64,000 nt of DNA from Maribacter algarum (ex Zhang et al. 2020) (GTDB lineage: Bacteria; Bacteroidota; Bacteroidia; Flavobacteriales; Flavobacteriaceae): contig NZ_VATY01000002.1 in assembly GCF_005885635.1 (NCBI RefSeq), positions 124,001 to 188,000 of the forward strand. The letters run 5' to 3'. Under the pieces are notes generated by a model. It saw nothing but the letters and a program-made list of their open reading frames with translations. It had not been told where the DNA came from and did no database searches. The position numbers were made by a program, and so were the translations under genes. Below, in pieces: positions 37,913-46,568 of the stretch (positions are counted from its first letter, which is position 1; every line of letters starts with the position of its first letter).

Positions 37913-37941
37913 TAGTTTTAACAAACCAATCTGGTTAACCA
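37913..37941 (+). promoter_or_regulatory. Promoter with one good and one degenerate AusR-type operator, GntR gene 2
   Basis: TAGTTTTA (37913-37920), an imperfect -7 box, then TAACAAACCA (37919-37928, degraded left half) and TGGTTAACCA (37932-37941), keeping the 13-bp spacing. It lies 27 bp before the ATG and suggests weak autoregulation. Confidence 0.65.
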
Positions 37942-37967
37942 ATTTTTTGAAATTCCGTAATTGTTGT

Positions 37968-38669
37968 ATGAAAATAGAAATCCTTACTAAAAGTGAAAAT
38001 AGAGAAATCCAAAATGAAATAATAGCAAAGATTCGGGATTTGATGAATTATAAAAATCTCGAACCCGGTGATAAATTACCTTCAGAACGGCAGCTATCGG
38101 AGAGATTCGGGGTAAGTCGTACCAATGTAAGAGAAGCTATTCAAAAATTGGAATTCTATGGAATACTTAAATCGAAACCTCAGAGCGGAACCTTTGTAGC
38201 CGATATCGGTCAGGTTGCGATGAATGGTATGATGGAGGATATTTTGAGATTGGAAGAACCCGATTTCAAATCTTTAGTAGAAACTAGAATATTACTTGAG
38301 CTAAAGACTGTAAGACTCGCCGCGCAAAGGAGAACAGAGGAAGATTTGAAACAAATGAAGATGGCCTTGGAGGCGTATAGTCAAAAAGTTAATAATGGAG
38401 AGGATGCGGTTCAAGAAGATCTCCTTTTTCATTTGGCTATTGCAAAGGCAAGTGGTAATAGTACGATGAATACATTTATGTTGATTATTACACCGGAGAT
38501 TATTACAAATTTTGAAAAGTACCATGTCTGTGATAAGGGTATGGCCTTTATGGGAATTCAAGAACATCAAGACATATATGATGCCATAGAAGCGCAAGAC
38601 CCGCAGTTAGCCAAGAAAAAAATGAAAGTACATTTTAAAGCTTTATATCAATATTGTTATAACATTTAG
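37968..38669 (+). CDS. GntR-family (FadR/FCD) regulator 2, AusR-like
   Basis: 233 residues from ATG 37968 (an in-frame TTG 21 bp upstream lies next to the operator). Same architecture as the regulator at 31818: winged helix with KLPSERQLSERFGVSRTNVREA and an FCD domain with D151, H155, H200 and H222. It differs mostly in the N-terminal ten residues, the linker (120-142) and surface positions of the FCD domain (181-217). Unlike copy 1, its promoter carries an operator, so this copy may be the autoregulated repressor of the locus. The next gene, an MFS transporter, starts 245 bp on. Confidence 0.88.
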   Translation: MKIEILTKSENREIQNEIIAKIRDLMNYKNLEPGDKLPSERQLSERFGVSRTNVREAIQKLEFYGILKSKPQSGTFVADIGQVAMNGMMEDILRLEEPDFKSLVETRILLELKTVRLAAQRRTEEDLKQMKMALEAYSQKVNNGEDAVQEDLLFHLAIAKASGNSTMNTFMLIITPEIITNFEKYHVCDKGMAFMGIQEHQDIYDAIEAQDPQLAKKKMKVHFKALYQYCYNI

Positions 38670-38914
38670 AAGAACATAAATACCCAAAAAGATAAAATTG
38701 CACGATTTTGTCTTTTCTATTATGGTAAAATGAAGGGAATTAATACTTAAAATTTAACTATTCAGATTCAATTTTAATTGAACTTCCGTGTCAATTGCTT
38801 CTAGAGATTTTAGCTGAAGCTTGAGTAAAATAAATGCATAGACAAGCATATCGCTTGCTGATTTACTATTGTCCATTCGAGACAAATATTATTAGAATTA
38901 AAAAATAAAAAGCA

Positions 38915-40216
38915 ATGAAATTCAAAGGACTAAGATGGTGGGTTATTGGCTTGATTGCCTTGGCTACTGTTATAAATTATATTGATCGCCAGTCAATTGG
39001 AGTGCTTTGGCCAGATATTGCTGATGATTTATTTCCTGATAATAGCACTGATGAGCGCAAAGAAATTTTTGCAACCATCTCTGTTATTTTCATGTTCTCA
39101 TATGCTTTTGGCCAAGCTATTTTTGGAAAGATACTTGATTGGGTGGGTACACGACTTGGTTTTGCGATATCTATCGCGGTATGGTCCATTGCGACAGCAC
39201 TTCATGCATTGGCCCGCGGGGTCTTAAGTTTTGGAATTTTTCGTTCTATCTTAGGAATTGCAGAAGCAGGAAACTGGCCAGGGGCTGCTAAAGCAAATGC
39301 TGAATGGTTTCCTACGCAAGAGCGGGCCTTTGCCCAAGGTCTTTTCAATTCTGGAGCCGCAGTTGGAGGAATAGTTGCTATTCCGGTGATTGCATTTTTG
39401 ACTGTCTATTTTAGTTGGCAAATGATTTTTGTGTTGGTCGGATTAATAGGCTTATTATGGTTAATTCCTTGGATGATAATAGTAAAAGCACCACCAAAAA
39501 AGCACCCTTGGTTGTCAGAAGAGGAACGCCAGTATATCTTAACAGGTCAGCAAAATCAAGATATAGATGAAGATGGTACGCACGATGAGGGTTACAATCC
39601 AAATACAGGAAAGCTTTTATCGCACAAACAAAGTTGGGGAGTTATTATTGCCTCTGCGGCCATCGACCCAATCTGGTGGTTATTTGTAGTATGGATTCCT
39701 ATTTACCTAAATGAGGTATATGGTATGGATGTAAAAACGATAGGCATTTACGGATGGGTTCCTTATGTAGGAGCAATGCTAGGAGCTTGGTTCGGTGGAC
39801 TTTTTGCCCAAAACCGCTTAAAGGCAGGCTGGACAGTCGATAAAACACGAAAGGTTGTGATTACTATTGGATGTTTAATTATGTTACCTAGCTTATTGGC
39901 AATGGCAAACCCGGGAGGACCAACCTCAGCTGTTCTTATAATGGCCGTTATTTTATTTGGCTTTCAAACTGCAATTGGAAACGTTCAGACATTACCGAGT
40001 GATTTTTTCGGTGGAAAAACGGTTGGGACCTTATCAGGGATTGCAGGAATGGCGGCTAAATTAACAGCTGCAGGATTAATTTATTTAGTCCCTTGGCTTA
40101 CCTCTGGTGGAAATTATACACCTGCATTTGTGATAGGCGCTACCATGGCCATAATCGCTTTGGCAAGTGTCTGGATATTATGTCCGAAAATTGAACCCCT
40201 TAAAAGTAAAATTTAA
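38915..40216 (+). CDS. MFS transporter of the hexuronate/anion:cation symporter type
   Basis: 433 residues with about 12 membrane helices. The first helix MKFKGLRWWVIGLIALATVINYIDRQSIGV (in parts) with NYIDRQ is characteristic of the ACS branch of MFS (ExuT and relatives). AEAGNWPGAAKANAEWFP near 113-130 is another hallmark. It probably carries unsaturated monouronate or DEH/KDG over the inner membrane, as homologues do in alginate loci. It is followed after 21 bp by an SDR gene, so transporter and reductase are co-expressed. No operator repeat was seen in the 245 bp upstream. Confidence 0.9.
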   Translation: MKFKGLRWWVIGLIALATVINYIDRQSIGVLWPDIADDLFPDNSTDERKEIFATISVIFMFSYAFGQAIFGKILDWVGTRLGFAISIAVWSIATALHALARGVLSFGIFRSILGIAEAGNWPGAAKANAEWFPTQERAFAQGLFNSGAAVGGIVAIPVIAFLTVYFSWQMIFVLVGLIGLLWLIPWMIIVKAPPKKHPWLSEEERQYILTGQQNQDIDEDGTHDEGYNPNTGKLLSHKQSWGVIIASAAIDPIWWLFVVWIPIYLNEVYGMDVKTIGIYGWVPYVGAMLGAWFGGLFAQNRLKAGWTVDKTRKVVITIGCLIMLPSLLAMANPGGPTSAVLIMAVILFGFQTAIGNVQTLPSDFFGGKTVGTLSGIAGMAAKLTAAGLIYLVPWLTSGGNYTPAFVIGATMAIIALASVWILCPKIEPLKSKI

Positions 40217-40237
40217 ATAGATCAAATTATAGATAAT

Positions 40238-40999
40238 ATGAGTGCAACAGGAAAAGTAGCAGTAGTAACAGGTGCGACCGGAGGAATCGGTTTTGAAGTA
40301 GCAAAAAGACTAGGTAAAGACGGATATACAGTTGTTTTAAACGGTATTGAAGATGCAGTAGGAGCTAAAAGAGTCGAAGAACTTACTGCTGAAGGCATTA
40401 CTGCCGAGTATATGGGTTTTGATGTTACGAGCGAAGAAGCGGTAACTTCAAATATTGTAGCAATTGGAGAAAAGTATGGAAAAATCGATGTTCTTGTAAA
40501 TAATGCAGGGGGCTTAGGTGGAAGATCTAGGTTCGAGGAAATGACCACTGAGTTTTACAGGAAGGTAATGGCTTTAAATCTTGATTCTGTATTTTTTGCC
40601 TCTAGAGCTGCCATCCCTTTTCTTAAAAAGGGAGAGCATCCTTCGATAATTAATTATACCTCAAATGCAGGGTGGACAGCTGGTGGACCTGGAGCAGGAA
40701 TCTACGGAACATCAAAAGCAGGAGTTCATGCCATTACTAGAGCCTTGGCTAAAGATTTAGCTGAATATGGAATTCGCGCAAATGCGGTATCCCCTGGTAC
40801 GATTGACACACCTTTTCATGCTCAAATTAAAGCTACTAAACCTGAGGTTTTTGCTTCTTGGGCAAACAACATTATGCTGGGGAGACTTGGTCAACCAGAA
40901 GATGTAGCTGGAGTTGTTTCTTTCTTAGCAAGTAAGGATGCTTCGTTTATTACTGCCGAAACCATCCAAATTGGTGGTGGACAAGCTTTAGGAATTTAA
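40238..40999 (+). CDS. Short-chain dehydrogenase/reductase, third copy (candidate DEH reductase)
   Basis: 253 residues, with TGATGGIG (11-18), NNAGG at 88-92, S142, Y156 and K160 in YGTSKAG, and ending TAETIQIGGGQALGI. It is only distantly related to the tandem SDRs at 21295 and 22077. Its place between a hexuronate-type transporter and kdgK/kdgA makes reduction of DEH to KDG the best guess. The C-terminus with IGGGQ in place of DINGG marks a separate SDR branch. Confidence 0.87.
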   Translation: MSATGKVAVVTGATGGIGFEVAKRLGKDGYTVVLNGIEDAVGAKRVEELTAEGITAEYMGFDVTSEEAVTSNIVAIGEKYGKIDVLVNNAGGLGGRSRFEEMTTEFYRKVMALNLDSVFFASRAAIPFLKKGEHPSIINYTSNAGWTAGGPGAGIYGTSKAGVHAITRALAKDLAEYGIRANAVSPGTIDTPFHAQIKATKPEVFASWANNIMLGRLGQPEDVAGVVSFLASKDASFITAETIQIGGGQALGI

Positions 41000-41044
41000 A
41001 TAGTATCCCCTATAATATATTTAACTTAAAATTATTCCCTCATT

Positions 41045-41077
41045 GCTGAAACAAACCTGCCAATAGGCGGGTTCAGC
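41045..41077 (+). repeat. Two-stem hairpin between the SDR and kdgK genes
   Basis: GCTGAA (41045-41050) pairs with TTCAGC (41072-41077), and CCTGCC (41056-41061) with GGCGGG (41066-41071, one mismatch) inside it. No clear T tract follows on the plus strand, so terminator, processing site or stabiliser are all possible. Confidence 0.5.
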
Positions 41078-41109
41078 ATTGGGAATGGAATGATAATGAA
41101 TTAGTAGAA

Positions 41110-42150
41110 ATGAAAAAAGTAATAACTTTCGGAGAAATAATGCTCCGTTTAGCGCCTCCAGGATATCTTAGGTTTTCTCAGGCCAATAGTTTTGATGTGG
41201 TGTATGGTGGTGGAGAATCCAACGTAGCTGTTTCTTTGGCGAATTATGGGGTTCCAGTAGACTTCGTAACACGTTTGCCTAAAAATGATATTGGAGATTG
41301 CGCGCTAATGGAAATGCGAAAAAGAGGTGTAAATACACAGAATATTGTTTTTGGAGGCGACCGCTTGGGAATATATTTCCTAGAGACAGGTGCAGTGAGT
41401 AGGGGAAGTAAAGTGGTTTATGACCGAGCACATTCCGCCATTGCCGAAATCAAATCAGGAATGATTGATTGGGAGAAAGTATTCGATGGCGCGGGATGGT
41501 TCCATTGGACAGGAATTACCCCTGCGATTTCGCAGGGTGCGGCAGATGTTTGCTTAGAAGCTGTTAAAGCAGCAAGTGATTTGGGAATTACGATTTCCAC
41601 GGACTTGAATTACCGAGCGAAACTATGGAACTATGGAGGAGATAGAGAAGCCATAATGACTGAAATCACTTCCTATTGTGATATCATCTTAGGAAACGAA
41701 GAAGATGCAGAAAAGCACTTTGGTATTCATCCGGAAGGATTGGATGTTCATAAAGACGGTCATGATGTTAAGGCCGAAGCTTTTCTATCAGTTTGCAAAC
41801 AGATGATGAAAAAATTCCCAAAGGCAAAAAAGGTAATTACAACCCTCAGAGGTTCCATTTCCGCATCGCACAATACATGGGCGGGCGTATTATGGGATGG
41901 TTCAAAGATGTACGAAACCCGTCAATACCAGATTACTGATATTGTAGACCGAGTAGGCGGAGGCGATTCTTTTATGGGTGGATTAATCTACGGATTACTG
42001 AAGTACCCTGAAGATGACCAGAATGCACTTGATTTTGCCGTAGCTGCATCATGTTTGAAGCACACCATAAAAGGTGACGCCAATTTAGTAACGGTAGCTG
42101 AGGTAGAAAAACTAATGGGTGGTGATGCTTCGGGTAGAGTAGCAAGATAG
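41110..42150 (+). CDS. kdgK: 2-keto-3-deoxygluconate kinase (PfkB family)
   Basis: 346 residues. It phosphorylates KDG to KDPG with ATP in the cytoplasm. PfkB/ribokinase fold: TFGEIMLRLAPPG near 6-18 typical of KDG kinases, GGGESNVAVSLANYG (34-48), STDLNYRAKLW near 160, and the C-terminal anion hole with catalytic base in RVGGGDSFMGG (D286; GGGD replaces the more common GAGD). It begins an operon with kdgA, 52 bp downstream, and two NRAMP-like transporters. Confidence 0.94.
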   Translation: MKKVITFGEIMLRLAPPGYLRFSQANSFDVVYGGGESNVAVSLANYGVPVDFVTRLPKNDIGDCALMEMRKRGVNTQNIVFGGDRLGIYFLETGAVSRGSKVVYDRAHSAIAEIKSGMIDWEKVFDGAGWFHWTGITPAISQGAADVCLEAVKAASDLGITISTDLNYRAKLWNYGGDREAIMTEITSYCDIILGNEEDAEKHFGIHPEGLDVHKDGHDVKAEAFLSVCKQMMKKFPKAKKVITTLRGSISASHNTWAGVLWDGSKMYETRQYQITDIVDRVGGGDSFMGGLIYGLLKYPEDDQNALDFAVAASCLKHTIKGDANLVTVAEVEKLMGGDASGRVAR

Positions 42151-42202
42151 TCTCTCTAAAAATTACTATTCCTACAAACCAAAAATCAAATAGTCCATAT
42201 AT

Positions 42203-42871
42203 ATGGCTCAATATTCAAGAATAGAAGTAGCAACGGTAATGAAGGAATCAGGAATGGTTCCTTTGTTTTACCATCCTAATGTTGAATTGGGAGAAAAAGT
42301 TTTAAAAGCCTGCTATGATGGAGGGGCGAGATTAATGGAATTCACCGCTCGAGGCGATTTCGCTTTTGAAGTGTTTTCAGCATTGAACAAGTATGCTATA
42401 AAAGAACTCCCTGGGATGATTATGGGTGTTGGCTCTATTACCGATGCGGGTGCGGCTAGCATGTTCATGCAGATGGGAGCAAATTTTATAGTCACTCCAT
42501 CCTTACGGGAAGATATTGCAATGGTCTGTAATCGCAGAAAAGTTCTTTGGTCTCCAGGTTGTGGTTCACTCACTGAAATCAACAATGCGGAGGAGTTAGG
42601 TTGTGAAATCGTAAAACTCTTCCCAGGTTCAACCTACGGCCCTGGATTTGTCAAAGCTATAAAAGGCCCACAGCCGTGGACAAGTGTTATGCCTACAGGA
42701 GGTGTTAGCACTGAAGAGTCTAATCTTAAAGGTTGGTTTGATGCAGGGGTAACTTGCGTGGGCATGGGCTCCAAATTGATTAGCAAGGATATCTTGGTCA
42801 ATGAAGATTATGAAGGTCTAAAACAAAAGGTTTCACAAACTTTGGCGCTAATCTCCAAGCTACGGGTCTAG
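42203..42871 (+). CDS. kdgA: KDPG aldolase (2-dehydro-3-deoxy-phosphogluconate aldolase)
   Basis: 222 residues, class I aldolase TIM barrel splitting KDPG into pyruvate and glyceraldehyde-3-phosphate. Schiff-base lysine K138 in EIVKLFPG; the general acid/base Glu is E46 in LMEFTARG; SPGCGS at 117-122 and PTGGVS at 164-169 form the phosphate and substrate sites. Ends the alginate pathway in the window and feeds central metabolism. Followed after 19 bp by an NRAMP-like gene. Confidence 0.94.
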   Translation: MAQYSRIEVATVMKESGMVPLFYHPNVELGEKVLKACYDGGARLMEFTARGDFAFEVFSALNKYAIKELPGMIMGVGSITDAGAASMFMQMGANFIVTPSLREDIAMVCNRRKVLWSPGCGSLTEINNAEELGCEIVKLFPGSTYGPGFVKAIKGPQPWTSVMPTGGVSTEESNLKGWFDAGVTCVGMGSKLISKDILVNEDYEGLKQKVSQTLALISKLRV

Positions 42872-42890
42872 TTTTAAAACGTTTCAATTT

Positions 42891-44141
42891 ATGACATCAC
42901 CTAGTAGGTCACTTTCTGAAAGGATAAAAAAGGGACTGAAAAGTTATGGCCCCGCCTTTTTCATTATCGGCTATGTGGTAGGTACTGGTAGTGTTACTTC
43001 CATGGTGGTTTCGGGTGCCAATTATGGACTAAGTCTTTCATGGGCGCTTTTGCTTTCATGCTTTTTTACATATTTTCTTCTGGTAGCTATCAGTAAATTG
43101 ACCATTGTTTCAGGAGAGACGCTGATGTTCAATTTTAAAAAGGCTTTCGGAAGACCGTTGACCATTTTCATTATAACAGCATTATTGGTTTCCATAGTAT
43201 CATCCTGTATAGGAGTCATGGGAGTTGTGGCTGAGGTCACTATGGAATGGATATCTGTAAAAACATCGATTTCCTTTCTCAATGGTCCTATAATTGCCGT
43301 TTTCTTCATTGTTCTACTTATTAGCCTTTTTTGGACTGGTAAGCATGCCAATTTCATAAAGGCTATGAGTATTATGGTAGGCTTTATGGCATTTGCATTT
43401 CTCATTACAAGCGTATTGGTTGTTAAGGAAGCAGGAACATCATTACTTGATTTTTTTCCTGAATTACCAAATAGAGATAATACGGGACTCGTCATCGCGG
43501 GAATTGTAGGAACGACCATGGCTGGTGTATGTTTGGCTTCGCGCAGTATTTTGGTTCAAGAGCAAGGTTGGGGAGTAAACGATTTAGAAATTGAACGTAA
43601 GGATGCCATGTCCTCAATGGTAATGACATTTCTTATTAGTCTGGCGATTATGATTAGTGCAACTGGTACACTTTATTTTAATGACATGCCCGTAGATAAT
43701 GCCACAGATATGATGCAGGCGTTAGGTCCCTGGGCCGGAGATTTTGCGCTGACCCTATTCACTTTAGGAATTATTGGCGCTGGATTGTCATCTATCTTTC
43801 CAAATCTTTTGTTATTTCCCTGGTTGATTTCTGATTATTCAGGTACTGAAAGGAACATGAAAAAACCACTTTATAAACTATTGGTGGTACTGGTTGCCTT
43901 GTCTGGTTTGGCAATACCTTTATTAGGAGGAAAACCTGTCTGGATATTGATTGCCTCACAAGCGCTAAGTCCATTCGTGATGCCTTTAATCACTCTATTT
44001 TTATTGATATTACTTAATAGAACTAGTCTCATGAAAGAGCATAAAATTAGTGTTTGGATGAATATCGCATTGATGGCTACTTTTATTTTTAACTGCTTTA
44101 TGCTGTTTGTTGCTTTTAAGGGATTCCTGAATTTTCTCTAA
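42891..44141 (+). CDS. NRAMP-related membrane transporter lacking the canonical metal-site motif, 1
   Basis: 416 residues, about 11 hydrophobic helices, with GPAFFIIGYVVGTGSVTSMVVSGANYG at about 20-46 (quoted region; key part GTGS). In metal-transporting NRAMPs this helix has DPGN, whose Asp and Asn bind Mn/Fe; here it is GTGS. In helix 6 the usual MPH is GTTMAGVCLASR, without the Met-Pro-His. So the fold is NRAMP/APC-like but metal transport is doubtful. It sits 19 bp after kdgA and just before a paralogue. A sugar acid, organic acid or other cation could be carried; the sequence does not tell. Confidence 0.78.
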   Translation: MTSPSRSLSERIKKGLKSYGPAFFIIGYVVGTGSVTSMVVSGANYGLSLSWALLLSCFFTYFLLVAISKLTIVSGETLMFNFKKAFGRPLTIFIITALLVSIVSSCIGVMGVVAEVTMEWISVKTSISFLNGPIIAVFFIVLLISLFWTGKHANFIKAMSIMVGFMAFAFLITSVLVVKEAGTSLLDFFPELPNRDNTGLVIAGIVGTTMAGVCLASRSILVQEQGWGVNDLEIERKDAMSSMVMTFLISLAIMISATGTLYFNDMPVDNATDMMQALGPWAGDFALTLFTLGIIGAGLSSIFPNLLLFPWLISDYSGTERNMKKPLYKLLVVLVALSGLAIPLLGGKPVWILIASQALSPFVMPLITLFLLILLNRTSLMKEHKISVWMNIALMATFIFNCFMLFVAFKGFLNFL

Positions 44142-44181
44142 TAGCAAAATCGATTTTTTAGAACTGTAAATCTTTGGAAAA

Positions 44182-45468
44182 ATGAATACTACAACAGAAA
44201 ATGCCAATAGTAACAAATCGTTATTAAAGAAGATCATAGGTCTAGTTTTGGCCTTTGGACCCGGAATCTTTGCTATTGGATACACCATTGGTACAGGTAG
44301 CGTTACTTCAATGATTGTTGCCGGAAGTACATATGGCATGCAGTTGTTATGGGTCCTCTTATTGAGCTGTTTCTTTTCCGGAATTTTAATGTACGTCTAT
44401 GGAAATTATGCCCTGATTTCTGGTGAAACGGCATTATTTGCATTTAAAAAGCACTTGAAATGGGGTAAACTTATCGCTATTCTGATAATCATAGGAATCT
44501 CATTCGGACAATGGAACTCCCTTATGGGCATAATGGGTATTTCATCCAATATCATATATGAAATATTTGCTATTTACTTTCCGGGGATAGTACAATATAA
44601 ATACGAGACAGTGATTTTAATTGCTGTGGTGGTTACCGCAATTTTCTATGCTTTGCTCTTGGTGGGCAAGTATACCTTTTTTGAGAAAATCCTTGTCATT
44701 TTTGTTACCATAATGGGGCTTTCTTTTTTCATCTCACTTTTTATGGTTTATCCATTGCCTTCTGAAGTCGTACAAGGACTCATACCTTCAATTCCTAAGG
44801 TTGAAGGTGGTAAGATGTTGGTAGCCGCATTTGTTGGAACTACAATGGCGGCAGCGACTTTTTTGTCACGCCCTTTATTCGTTAAGGGTAAGGGTTGGAC
44901 TATCAAAAACCTCAAACAACAAAAGAAAGATGCTATTATCGCTGCGATACTAGTCTTTACAATTAGTGCGGCTGTGATGGCGGTAGCAAGTGGCGCTCTT
45001 TTTCATCAAGGAAAACCAGTAACGCAGGTATTGGATATGGTAAATACACTAGAACCCGTGGCTGGCAAGTTTGCCTTGACTCTTTTCTTTTTTGGAACTT
45101 TGAGTGCTGGTCTATCCTCAATTTTTCCAATTCTGCTAATAGCCCCAATTCTAATAGCAGATTATCAATCTGGGGAGTTGGATACTAGTTCCAAACAATT
45201 CAAAATTATTACCGCTTTTGCCTGCCTGTTTGCCTTAATTGTTCCTGTGTTTGGTTCAAATCCTGTGGAAATGCAGATTGTCTCACAAATATTTAATGTC
45301 TTCGTCTTACCACTGGTCATCTTGGGAATCATGTTATTGATTAATAATAGCAAACTTATGAAGGGTCATAAAACCAGTATCTGGATTAATATCGGGCTGG
45401 TACTGGCATTTATATTTTCATGCGTGATTTCTTATAATGGAGTAGCGGCCCTGTTGAATTATTTTTAA
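44182..45468 (+). CDS. NRAMP-related membrane transporter lacking the canonical metal-site motif, 2
   Basis: 428 residues, a paralogue of the gene 41 bp upstream: same GYTIGTGSVTSMIVAG first helix, GTTMAAATFLSRP in helix 6, and a similar C-terminus. Again no DPGN and no MPH. Last gene of the kdgK-kdgA cluster. Two adjacent paralogues could act as a heterodimer or serve two substrates. Confidence is high for the fold, low for the substrate. Confidence 0.78.
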   Translation: MNTTTENANSNKSLLKKIIGLVLAFGPGIFAIGYTIGTGSVTSMIVAGSTYGMQLLWVLLLSCFFSGILMYVYGNYALISGETALFAFKKHLKWGKLIAILIIIGISFGQWNSLMGIMGISSNIIYEIFAIYFPGIVQYKYETVILIAVVVTAIFYALLLVGKYTFFEKILVIFVTIMGLSFFISLFMVYPLPSEVVQGLIPSIPKVEGGKMLVAAFVGTTMAAATFLSRPLFVKGKGWTIKNLKQQKKDAIIAAILVFTISAAVMAVASGALFHQGKPVTQVLDMVNTLEPVAGKFALTLFFFGTLSAGLSSIFPILLIAPILIADYQSGELDTSSKQFKIITAFACLFALIVPVFGSNPVEMQIVSQIFNVFVLPLVILGIMLLINNSKLMKGHKTSIWINIGLVLAFIFSCVISYNGVAALLNYF

Positions 45469-45627
45469 GATTTGGCCCTTTCTCTTTTAGTTGCAATGGG
45501 AACTTGAAAGGTGGTATGAACCCTTTCTGTGCAACTCGATAAGAAAAGTTAGAAGTGGATACAAATAACTTTTTTTGTTTCTTCTTAAACAGTACTTTTA
45601 GTTTTTCAATGAGTAAATCAACCTTGC

Positions 45628-46500
45628 ATGGAATCCATTAAAAATTTAATTGAACTTTTAACCCTTAAAAAACTAGACGATAATATTTTCGAAGGCGAAA
45701 ATTATCAAGCACCCTGGGGTCGGGTTTTTGGAGGACAAGTATTGGGGCAATCCTTGCATGCTGCCTATCAAACGGTTCCAGAGGATAGAATAGCACATTC
45801 CTTACATGGTTATTTCATACTTGGTGGAGATTTAAAATACCCGATTAGATATGAAGTTGATACGATTCGGAATGGTGGAAGCTTTACTACGAGAAGGGTG
45901 GTCGCCTTGCAAAATGGCAAAGCTATTTTCAATATGGCGGCGTCTTTTCAGGTAAAGGCTGAAGGTGTTGATCATCAGATTCCAATGCCGAATTTGATAC
46001 CCCCAGAAAAACTTACAACGAGCCTAGAGCAGTTAGAAGAAATTAAAGACGCTTTTCCCAGTGCTTATCATCGGCTTAGGGCAATACAACCAAGAGTATT
46101 TGATTTCAAGCCAGTAGAAAAATTTACCACCCAGTTGGCAAAGAACGGTTCGCCTTTTTTCAACACTTGGTTACGAACCTCGGAAAAGACAGAAATTGAT
46201 TTAAGAATGCAGCACCAACTATTGGCCTATGCTTCGGACTACAACTTGTTGACTACCGCCACTTTACCACATCGGGAAACGCTTAACAAGGGCAAAACGT
46301 TTTATGCTAGTTTAGACCATGCTATCTGGTTTCATCGTGATTTTGATATTCAAGATTGGTTGTTATATAGTATGGATAGTCCGAGTGCTTCTAATTCCCG
46401 AGGATTCGCAAGAGGAAGTGTCTTTGATAGAAAAGGTGTTTTGGTCGCTTCGGTAGCACAGGAAGGATTGATGCGTCAAAGCTCGGAACAGTCCAAATGA
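45628..46500 (+). CDS. tesB: Acyl-CoA thioesterase II (TesB family)
   Basis: 290 residues, about the usual length, with a double hot-dog fold: PWGRVFGGQVLGQSLHAAYQTV near 29-50, HSLHGYFILGGD at 57-68, GGSFTTRRVVALQNGKAIFNMAASFQ near 83-108, and LDHAIWFHRDFDIQDWLLY near the C-terminus. It hydrolyses acyl-CoA to free acid and CoA in the cytoplasm. It lies 69 bp before an acyl-CoA ligase, an opposing activity, so the pair may tune acyl-CoA pools. Not obviously linked to alginate. Confidence 0.92.
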   Translation: MESIKNLIELLTLKKLDDNIFEGENYQAPWGRVFGGQVLGQSLHAAYQTVPEDRIAHSLHGYFILGGDLKYPIRYEVDTIRNGGSFTTRRVVALQNGKAIFNMAASFQVKAEGVDHQIPMPNLIPPEKLTTSLEQLEEIKDAFPSAYHRLRAIQPRVFDFKPVEKFTTQLAKNGSPFFNTWLRTSEKTEIDLRMQHQLLAYASDYNLLTTATLPHRETLNKGKTFYASLDHAIWFHRDFDIQDWLLYSMDSPSASNSRGFARGSVFDRKGVLVASVAQEGLMRQSSEQSK

Positions 46501-46568
46501 TTTGGTCAGGAGCTGTCAAATCGATACATTGTTGTTCCCTTTACAAAACTCAACTTAAAATCGTATAG

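Noticed and set aside
31138-38730. Insertion sequence or other mobile element as the cause of the duplicated unit
   Set aside because: No transposase, no terminal inverted repeats and no target duplication were seen; tandem duplication by recombination explains it.
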